From Oscillospiraceae bacterium (lineage in GTDB: Bacteria > Bacillota > Clostridia > Oscillospirales > Ruminococcaceae): a DNA stretch of 7,542 nt. Shown in pieces: positions 1 through 5,071 of this stretch. Where the stretch lies: assembly GCA_030527085.1 (NCBI GenBank), contig JAUNBN010000059.1, positions 1 to 7,542 on the forward strand. Reading direction: 5' to 3'. The stretch's first letter is position 1. The number at the start of each line of letters is the position of its first letter. Made by a program: the position numbers and the translations under genes. The notes beneath the pieces were generated by a model that was not told the origin of the DNA, searched no databases, and was given only the letters and a program-made list of their open reading frames with translations.

Positions 1-32
1 AATAATAAAGACAGAACTCAGGAGTAAAAGCA

Positions 33-1862
33 ATGAAAAAGCATTCTTCCCCCTCTCGCGCGGCGGCCCTCTTGCTCACGCTCGCGCTGGCGCTCTCCCT
101 TTTCAGCGCCTGCGGCAGTACAAAGCGGGATGACGGCGCTTTAAGCGTCTTTATCCCGATGGCGGGCGACCACTTTAACAACCTTGAGGCGCTGCTTCAG
201 GAAGCTTACCCGGATATCGTTTTTGAAAAGAGCGGCTACTTCGGCTCGGCCTCCAGCACCTACCTGCTTCAGCGCTTCGAGGTGGGAGACCTTACGGACA
301 TTATAATAACCACCACTACTCCCTCCGAGGAGCTTCAGAAGGAAACCATGCTGGACCTCTCCGGCTACGACTTCGTTCAGAACTACAAGGCCAGCGCGCT
401 GAACAAGCTGGACGTCGAGGGCAGGATATACTTCCTCGAGGGGCCCACCACCGTCAGAGGCATAGCCTACAACAAAACTCTCTTCGAGGAGATGGGCTGG
501 GAAGCTCCCTCCAATCACGAGGAATTCACAGCTCTTATAGCGCAGATAAAGCAGGAGAGCGATATTATGCCCCTCGCCATTCCGGGCAAATACCCCGGCA
601 CCTATTTCACGCTGATGAGCGAGCTCTCCTTCTGCGACTTTTTGCAGACTCCGGACGGGTCCGACTGGCAGCGGCGCTTTGCCGCGGGCGAGGCCTCCTC
701 AAGGGAGGGCTTTCAAACCGGAATAAGCCTTTTGCAGGACTGGGTGGACGCGGGCGCCTTTGACGAGTCTCAGAACATCTCCGGCTCAACGGACGACCGC
801 ATCAAGCTCCTGGGCCGCGAGTGCGCCATGCTGTATTTTTTGGGCAATCAGTCTGCGCTGGTGGAGGAGGCCGAAGCGGCTGAGGATGAATTCGGAACCT
901 TCCCGCTCTACGGCCTGGGCGAGGAGAGCGACTTCTGCGCCACCGGCCACGGCATAAAAATCGGCCTCAACAAGCGCCTGGGCGAGCCGGGCAACGAGGC
1001 GAAGCTCGAAAACGCGCTGAAGCTGCTCGAGCTCTTCTCCACCACCGAGGGGCAGATGATCTACTACTCCGGCGAAAGCGACATTTTGCCGCTGGTCGGG
1101 AGCGGCTCGGAGCTGCCCGAGCTCTTCGACGGCCTGAAGTCCACGATAGACAGCGGGCACACCTCGCCCTATCTGTACGCGGGCTATGCGGACATAATGA
1201 CTCCCACGGGCGAGTATCTGCAGAAGCAGTGTTCTAGCGGCGGCGAGCTGAGCGGCGTTTTTGAACTTATGGACGAGCTGCGCAAGACCTCGCTCGAAAC
1301 AGGAGTCGTCAGCCTCGCAACGGTTGAGGAAACTCTGGACGAGAGCCAGACCGCCCAGTTTGTGGCAAACGCGCTTAACGCGCAGGGGCTGGGCGATTTC
1401 GCGCTGGTATCCCGCGGCGAATACAGCGATTACATCCAGGCAGGCGGCGGCTCGAACGGCAAGATGTACGCCGGAGTGCTCGATTCGGAAAGGGCTATCG
1501 TCCCTCTCTCCGGCTACAATATGCAGAATATAGTAACGCTCTCCTTAAGCGGCGCTCAGGTCCGCGAGCTGCTCGAGCTCGGGCGTATAATTAAAGACGA
1601 GGAGGGCAACAGCGTTTCCTTTAAATACTTCGCTTCGGGGCTGGAAGTGACAAGAGCCGAGGACGGAAGCCTCGAGTCCGCCCTGCTCGGCGGCGAGCCT
1701 CTCGACGAGACGGCCGTATACACTGTAGTCTTCACCCCGGAGGACTACAGCGAGGAAACGGCGGCTTTGGCCGAGCCGCAGGACACCGGAGTTGTGTGGA
1801 GGGAGGCCTACAGAAGCTATGTGCTCGGGCTGGGAACCATTACCCCCGAGGACGCGATGTAA
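33..1862 (+). CDS. Lipoprotein: ABC-type solute-binding domain fused to a 5'-nucleotidase C-terminal-like domain
   Basis: 609 residues, complete. AGGAG at 20-24 sits 8 bases before the ATG. The N-terminus is a lipoprotein signal peptide: basic start, hydrophobic stretch at about 10-24, and lipobox FSAC at 24-27 with Cys27 as the expected lipidation site, so the protein should be anchored outside the membrane. Residues about 36-420 read as a family-1 extracellular solute-binding protein. Typical signs are an AYNKTLFEEMGW-like segment (145-156), a YFLGNQSAL segment (268-276), and a helical region (327-345) before a late hinge. Residues about 435-605 look like the 5'-nucleotidase C-terminal domain: GDFALVSRGE (454-463), LSGAQVRELLELG (505-517), FASGLEV (533-539) and GEPLDETAVYTVV (554-566). 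The metallophosphatase domain that normally precedes it is absent, so hydrolysis is not expected. Cognate ABC permease genes are not in the window; they may lie upstream. Solute unknown; a nucleoside or nucleotide is possible. The solute-binding call is firm, the C-terminal domain call is from motif pattern only. Confidence 0.85.
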   Translation: MKKHSSPSRAAALLLTLALALSLFSACGSTKRDDGALSVFIPMAGDHFNNLEALLQEAYPDIVFEKSGYFGSASSTYLLQRFEVGDLTDIIITTTTPSEELQKETMLDLSGYDFVQNYKASALNKLDVEGRIYFLEGPTTVRGIAYNKTLFEEMGWEAPSNHEEFTALIAQIKQESDIMPLAIPGKYPGTYFTLMSELSFCDFLQTPDGSDWQRRFAAGEASSREGFQTGISLLQDWVDAGAFDESQNISGSTDDRIKLLGRECAMLYFLGNQSALVEEAEAAEDEFGTFPLYGLGEESDFCATGHGIKIGLNKRLGEPGNEAKLENALKLLELFSTTEGQMIYYSGESDILPLVGSGSELPELFDGLKSTIDSGHTSPYLYAGYADIMTPTGEYLQKQCSSGGELSGVFELMDELRKTSLETGVVSLATVEETLDESQTAQFVANALNAQGLGDFALVSRGEYSDYIQAGGGSNGKMYAGVLDSERAIVPLSGYNMQNIVTLSLSGAQVRELLELGRIIKDEEGNSVSFKYFASGLEVTRAEDGSLESALLGGEPLDETAVYTVVFTPEDYSEETAALAEPQDTGVVWREAYRSYVLGLGTITPEDAM

Positions 1863-1883
1863 AGCACTCCGCTCCCGCGCTTC

Positions 1884-1964
1884 GCTCAAATTGCGCCACG
1901 CTTTTCAGGGTGTCTGCCCCCGCCGAAGGCAGGGGCAGACACCCTTGCTCAATGGCATTGCGCC
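1884..1964. repeat. Perfect 14-bp hairpin flanked by imperfect direct repeats
   Basis: The arms at 1907-1920 and 1932-1945 are exact reverse complements (AGGGTGTCTGCCCC and its partner). The 11-base loop holds a further GCC-GAA-GGC mini-stem. Flanking it are GCTCAAATTGCGCC (1884-1897) and a copy with four extra bases, GCTCAA-TGGC-ATTGCGCC (1947-1964). There is no T-run on either side in either orientation, so it is a poor intrinsic terminator despite lying 44 bases after the stop of the lipoprotein gene. A REP-like or other dispersed palindromic repeat is the likeliest explanation. The rest of the 1863-2044 gap holds no gene that I can support. Confidence 0.6.
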
Positions 1965-2044
1965 CGAGGCGGCGCTCTCCGTTAATCTCCAAGGACTTAT
2001 AAAAAATCGCCTTTTCCGTGGGCTTTCTTTGTCGCTTTTCCCAC

Positions 2045-2074
2045 TTTACAGCGCCGCCGGAAAAATGCTATTGT
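2045..2074 (+). promoter_or_regulatory. Promoter for the riboswitch-purine permease transcript
   Basis: TTTACA (2045-2050, close to the -35 consensus TTGACA) and TATTGT (2069-2074) are 18 bases apart. A TGC just before the -10 gives an extended -10 element. The predicted start at about 2081 lies some 14 bases before the riboswitch aptamer, which is where it should be. A second -10-like hexamer, TAGAAT (2083-2088), has no good -35. Confidence 0.5.
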
Positions 2075-2094
2075 TAGTTCAATAGAATACCTGA

Positions 2095-2161
2095 CCGATA
2101 TAATCCGGGTAATATGGTCCCGGCGTTTCTACCGAGCCGCCGTAAACGGCTCGACTATCGG
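2095..2161 (+). promoter_or_regulatory. Purine riboswitch aptamer, guanine class
   Basis: It matches the purine (xpt/pbuE-type) aptamer throughout. P1 pairs CCGATA (2095-2100) with TATCGG (2156-2161). P2 pairs CCGGG (2105-2109) with CCCGG (2119-2123) and is capped by an L2 loop ending ATGG. The conserved junction GTTTCTACC is at 2125-2133. P3 pairs CGAGCCG (2133-2139) with CGGCTCG (2147-2153) around the invariant loop CCGTAAA (2140-2146). Two G of L2 and the CC of L3 are present for the kissing-loop contact. The J3/1 strand reads ACTAT with C at 2155. That base is the specificity-determining pyrimidine (C74 in the xpt aptamer); C selects guanine or hypoxanthine, U would select adenine. The gene it precedes is a purine permease, which fits. 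By family precedent, guanine would be expected to lower expression, but the expression platform here does not make the direction obvious. Confidence 0.95.
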
Positions 2162-2257
2162 GCTTAAAAAGCGTACAGGCGCGAAAACACACGCGCGTTT
2201 GTGCTTTGTTTGTTATTTTTCCTGCGCAGCTTTAAGCCTGAGAGCCTTGCAGAAGCG

Positions 2258-2290
2258 CCGCCGTATCTCCGGAGAGATACGGCGGTTTTC
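2258..2290 (+). terminator. Intrinsic terminator in the riboswitch expression platform
   Basis: A perfect 12-bp stem (2258-2269 with 2274-2285, CCGCCGTATCTC and its complement) has a four-base loop CGGA and is followed by TTTTCT. It ends about 30 bases before the permease start codon and so can act as the off state of the leader. The 5' arm could instead pair, with one bulged A, with GTACAGGCG at 2173-2181 (partner 2259-2266), which would be an antiterminator. Confidence 0.8.
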
Positions 2291-2320
2291 TAACAAAAAA
2301 AACGGAGGATTCTTGCTGCT

Positions 2321-3661
2321 ATGGAAAAGTTCTTTAAGCTCAAGGAGCACGGCACCACGGTGCGCAACGAGCTGGTGGGCGGCCTTACCACCTTCTTCGC
2401 GATGGCCTACATCATGTTCGTCAACCCCAACACCCTGACCTCCCTGCACCCCGATTATTGGACCTCGGTATTCGTAGCCACCTGCATCTCGGCGGCCATC
2501 GGCTGTATACTCACCGCCGTATTAGCCAACGTCCCCTTCGCCCAGGCTCCCGGCATGGGCCTCAACGCCTTCTTCGCCTTCACGGTAGCTACCGGCGCCG
2601 CAGGCTTCGGCATGGGCTACAGTTTTGAGGAGGGCCTGGCCATCGTCTTTATCTCCGGCCTTCTCTTCCTCGCCATCGCCGTTTCTCCGCTGCGCAGCAA
2701 GGTAATCTCCTCCATACCGGCCTCCCTCAAGGCCGCCATCGGCGCGGGCATCGGCCTCTTTATTACGATAATCGGCCTGCTCAACGCCGGCATTATGCGT
2801 CTCGATGAGGCCAACAATATAACCGCCCTCAACCTCTTTGTTGACGGCGCGCTCAACAAGACCGCCGCCCTCGCCCTCATCGGCGTGCTCGTTATCGCCT
2901 GCCTCATGGCCTATAAGGTAAAGGGCGCCATCTTCATCGGCATCATCATCACCACCCTTATCGGAATCCCCATGGGCGTTACCACCCTGCCCGAGTCCGT
3001 TACGATGAGCAATATAACGATGGCCGACACCTTCCTCAAGCTCGATTTCGGCGGCCTCACCAAGTTCGGAATAGTCCCGCTCGTAACCGCCGTAATCAGC
3101 TTCCTGCTCGTTGATATGTTCGACACGGTAGGCACCCTCATAGGCACCGCCGGAGCCTCCGGAATGCTCGATGAGGACGGCAACCTCCCCGGCGGCGACA
3201 AGGCCCTCATAGCCGACGCCATAGCCACCTGCACCGGCGCGCTCTGCGGCACCTCCACCGTAACCACCTTTGTTGAGTCCTCCACGGGAATCTCCGAGGG
3301 CGCGCGCACCGGCCTCTCCTCCGCCTTTGTCGGAGTGCTGTTCCTGGCCTCCATTGTCCTCGCCCCGATAGCGGGTATAGTCCCCGGCGCGGCCACGGCT
3401 CCCGCCCTCATAATAGTCGGCGTGCTCATGCTGAAGAGCGCCGTCCGCGTGCCCTGGGACGACATGGAAGAAGCCATACCCGCCTTCCTCACAATAGCCA
3501 TGATGCCCTTCGCTTACTCCATCTCGGACGGCATCGCCTTCGGCTTCATCTCCTACACCATAATAAAGCTCGTCCGCGGCAAGGCCAAGGAGGTTCCCGC
3601 GCTCATGTACGTCCTCAGCGCGCTCTTTATTGTGATGTATGTGCTTAAGGGCATAGCCTAA
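2321..3661 (+). CDS. NCS2/AzgA-type purine (guanine/hypoxanthine) permease
   Basis: 446 residues, the usual length for the AzgA/PbuG/GhxP branch of the NCS2 nucleobase permeases, which import adenine, guanine or hypoxanthine with protons across the cytoplasmic membrane. The start is set by GGAGGA (2304-2309), 11 bases upstream, downstream of the leader terminator. Family hallmarks include the N-terminal stretch NELVGGLTTFFAMAYIMFVNP (16-36, with its first membrane helix). The transmembrane-3 signature QAPGMGLNAFF is at 75-85 and FLLVDMFDTVGTLIGTA at 261-277. The core motif STVTTFVESSTGISEGARTG spans 312-331. Many hydrophobic helices fill the rest, ending at about 427-445. The guanine-class riboswitch upstream points to guanine/hypoxanthine rather than adenine. 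It is a single-gene unit closed by a terminator. Isoleucine is mostly ATC here, unlike the hydrogenase gene downstream. Confidence 0.95.
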   Translation: MEKFFKLKEHGTTVRNELVGGLTTFFAMAYIMFVNPNTLTSLHPDYWTSVFVATCISAAIGCILTAVLANVPFAQAPGMGLNAFFAFTVATGAAGFGMGYSFEEGLAIVFISGLLFLAIAVSPLRSKVISSIPASLKAAIGAGIGLFITIIGLLNAGIMRLDEANNITALNLFVDGALNKTAALALIGVLVIACLMAYKVKGAIFIGIIITTLIGIPMGVTTLPESVTMSNITMADTFLKLDFGGLTKFGIVPLVTAVISFLLVDMFDTVGTLIGTAGASGMLDEDGNLPGGDKALIADAIATCTGALCGTSTVTTFVESSTGISEGARTGLSSAFVGVLFLASIVLAPIAGIVPGAATAPALIIVGVLMLKSAVRVPWDDMEEAIPAFLTIAMMPFAYSISDGIAFGFISYTIIKLVRGKAKEVPALMYVLSALFIVMYVLKGIA

Positions 3662-3688
3662 ACCGACCTCGGTACTTAAACCAAATTC

Positions 3689-3721
3689 AAACCCGACGCG
3701 CCTGAGGGAGCGTCGGGTTTT
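3689..3721 (+). terminator. Intrinsic terminator after the purine permease
   Basis: AAACCCGACGC (3689-3699) pairs perfectly with GCGTCGGGTTT (3710-3720) around a 10-base loop, and the T-run TTTT (3718-3721) follows. It lies 28 bases after the permease stop. The A-rich 5' flank could also terminate transcription coming from the other strand. Confidence 0.85.
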
Positions 3722-3733
3722 GCCTTAAACCAG

Positions 3734-3818
3734 GATCACCCCTCAGGTGCCCTGACCGGTATTGGCCGAAGGCTGGGGGTGTATTCCCCCGGCTTAATGA
3801 CCTTGCCCCCGGCTGATC
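3734..3818 (+). other. Possible structured RNA in the gap before the hydrogenase operon
   Basis: Several helices can nest by hand. A closing pair GATCA (3734-3738) meets TGATC (3814-3818). GGTATT (3758-3763) meets AATGACC (3796-3802) with one bulged G. A 10-bp hairpin pairs 3770-3779 with 3786-3795 around the loop TGTATT, including two G-T wobbles. The motif CCCCCGGCT occurs twice (3786-3794 and 3806-3814), so the G-run at 3775-3779 has two possible partners. It does not match any riboswitch class that I recognise. No promoter is evident directly upstream on the + strand. The structure could be chance in GC-rich DNA. Confidence 0.3.
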
Positions 3819-3829
3819 ATACGCGTTTA

Positions 3830-3869
3830 AAGCTTCCTTTAAAATCTAAAATTGGAGCTTGTTTTTTTT
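3830..3869 (+). terminator. Terminator-like hairpin upstream of the kinase-thioesterase-hydrogenase operon
   Basis: AAGCTTCC (3830-3837) pairs with GGAGCTT (3854-3860) as a 7-bp stem with one bulged T and a 16-base A/T-rich loop. An eight-T run follows at 3862-3869. It could stop read-through from the permease or act as an attenuator for the operon. It overlaps the -35 element of the candidate promoter, so the two readings compete. Confidence 0.4.
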
Positions 3870-3887
3870 AAGACTATGTGTTAAAAT
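3859..3887 (+). promoter_or_regulatory. Promoter of the kinase-thioesterase-hydrogenase operon
   Basis: TTGTTT (3859-3864) and TAAAAT (3882-3887) are exactly 17 bases apart, with TGT immediately before the -10 (extended -10). The predicted start at about 3894 gives a 30-base leader ending in GGGAGG (3913-3918) before the ATG at 3925. The AT-richness of this stretch raises the chance of a fortuitous match. Confidence 0.55.
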
Positions 3888-3924
3888 TTTAACGAAATAG
3901 AGACTTGACCCTGGGAGGCAAGCT

Positions 3925-4689
3925 ATGGTCTGTTTTGACGAGGTTCTGGCCGTAAGGCCCACCAAAATAATCTACCGCGACGGCGAGAGCGTTTTAAAGG
4001 TTTTCAACGTCAACTTCTCGAAGTCGGATATTCTCAACGAGGCGCTGAATCAGGCGCGGGTTGAGGAGACGGGGCTGAATATTCCGCGCGTGCTCGAGGT
4101 GCTCAAGACCGACGGCATGTGGGCCGTCCGCTCTGCCTTTATACCCGGGCGGACGCTGCAGGAGCTTATGGACGAGCAGCCCGAGAGGCTTGAGGAATAC
4201 CTCGGTATTTTTGTGGACTTGCAGCTCGAGGTGCATTCAAAGCGCGCGCCCCTGCTCAACCGATTGACTGACAAGCTGGATTTCAAGATAGCCGAGAGCT
4301 CCTTCGACGCTACCACGAGATACGAGCTGCACAACTGGCTCATGGCGCTGCCGGCTGGCAAATCGGTCTGCCACGGGGACTTCAACCCCTCGAATATCAT
4401 AATAGAGCCGGACGGCACGCCCTTTTTGCTGGACTGGGCGCACGCTACTCAGGGCAGCCCCGCCGGGGACGCCGCGGGCAGCTTTCTGCTCTTTGAGCTC
4501 GCGGGAAAGCGCGAGACGGGGCAGAGATACCTCGAGCTCTTCTGCGAGAAGAGCGGCCTAAGCTATGAGGAGGTGCGCAAGTGGCTGCCTCTCGTGGCCG
4601 CCGCGCAGTCGGTAAACAATATCCCGGAGCAGCGCGAGCTGCTCGAGCGCTGGGTGAACGCGGACTATTCGGCGGACGGCACGAGATGA
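3925..4689 (+). CDS. APH/choline-kinase-fold phosphotransferase, substrate unknown
   Basis: 254 residues, typical for the smaller members of the phosphotransferase enzyme (APH) family with a protein-kinase-like fold, which move the ATP gamma-phosphate to a small molecule or amino group. GGGAGG lies 6 bases before the ATG. Visible landmarks are the ATP-binding lysine K25 in VLKVF and E39 as the likely helix-C partner. The catalytic loop HGDFNPSN (150-157) has D152 as base and N157 as metal ligand, and LLDW (168-171) has D170 as the second metal ligand. All key catalytic residues are present, so it is probably active. The last codons overlap the next start (ATGA at 4686-4689), indicating translational coupling to the thioesterase gene and then the hydrogenase. 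The family name should not be read as antibiotic resistance: nothing shows aminoglycoside specificity. A role in the same metabolic step as its operon partners is inferred from position only. Confidence 0.85.
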   Translation: MVCFDEVLAVRPTKIIYRDGESVLKVFNVNFSKSDILNEALNQARVEETGLNIPRVLEVLKTDGMWAVRSAFIPGRTLQELMDEQPERLEEYLGIFVDLQLEVHSKRAPLLNRLTDKLDFKIAESSFDATTRYELHNWLMALPAGKSVCHGDFNPSNIIIEPDGTPFLLDWAHATQGSPAGDAAGSFLLFELAGKRETGQRYLELFCEKSGLSYEEVRKWLPLVAAAQSVNNIPEQRELLERWVNADYSADGTR

Positions 4690-5069
4690 TGAGAGTCGGG
4701 ATAAAGAATGTCAAGACGATAATCGTCTCAGCGGAGAACACCGCCGCCGCGTTGGGCAGCGGCGAGCTTGAGGTCTTCGCCACGCCCGCGCTGGCGGCGC
4801 TCGCTGAAGCGGCCTGCTGGCAGAGCGTGGCGGGCGAACTTAAAGCCTCGCAGACGAGCGTGGGAACGAGCCTTACTCTGCGCCACCTCGCCGCAACGCC
4901 CTTGGGCGGCGAGCTGCGCTGCGAGAGCGAACTTATTGAAGCAGACGGCCGCAGGCTGGTATTTAGGATTGAGGTAAGCGACTCGGCCGGCCTCGTCGGC
5001 GAGGGAGAGCACGAACGGTTTATTGTAGATAAAGAGAAATTTTTAAGCAAGGCCGAGGGCCGGAGGTAA
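4686..5069 (+). CDS. FlK-like hotdog-fold acyl-CoA thioesterase
   Basis: 127 residues from the first of two tandem ATG codons; the second (4689) would give one residue fewer. An in-frame ATG at 4581 is rejected because it would bury 105 bases in the kinase gene and add residues unlike the family. The protein follows fluoroacetyl-CoA thioesterase (FlK) of Streptomyces cattleya along its length, including LEVFATP (28-34), a GTSLTLRHLAATP segment (60-72), EADGRRL-type residues and a C-terminal GEGEHER...EKF block. From memory of FlK, its catalytic Thr42, Glu50 and His76 correspond to T33, E41 and H67 here with identical spacing (8 and 26). The FlK gate residue Phe36 corresponds to Glu27, so specificity for fluoroacetyl-CoA is not expected; the likely job is hydrolysis of some short acyl-CoA. 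The gene starts inside the kinase stop codon and ends 2 bases before the hydrogenase, so it is the middle gene of an operon. Confidence 0.88.
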   Translation: MMRVGIKNVKTIIVSAENTAAALGSGELEVFATPALAALAEAACWQSVAGELKASQTSVGTSLTLRHLAATPLGGELRCESELIEADGRRLVFRIEVSDSAGLVGEGEHERFIVDKEKFLSKAEGRR

Positions 5070-5071
5070 AC

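Noticed and set aside
1907..1945. Intrinsic terminator of the lipoprotein gene
   Set aside because: The stem is strong but TGCTCAATGG follows rather than a T-run, and the opposite strand also lacks one.
1792..2085. An open frame running from inside the lipoprotein gene across the hairpin region
   Set aside because: It starts in another frame within a real gene, crosses a perfect inverted repeat and ends at the permease promoter. No ribosome binding site or recognisable domain was seen.
2095..2161. Adenine-specific version of the riboswitch
   Set aside because: The specificity base in the J3/1 strand is C (2155), which pairs with guanine or hypoxanthine, not U.
3731..3830. A fluoride (crcB-type) riboswitch, suggested by GGCTGATC and by the FlK-like gene in the operon
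   Set aside because: Only the short GGCTGAT piece resembles the class. The GATG-containing 5' stem, the AAC junction and the CCTAC end are absent.
3925..4689. Aminoglycoside resistance gene
   Set aside because: The APH fold is shared by many metabolite kinases. Operon context is metabolic and nothing in the sequence indicates drug specificity.
4581..5069. Upstream ATG at 4581 as the thioesterase start
   Set aside because: The 35 extra residues are Arg/Ala/Gly-rich shadow sequence within the kinase gene, and homology to FlK begins right after the ATG pair at 4686/4689.
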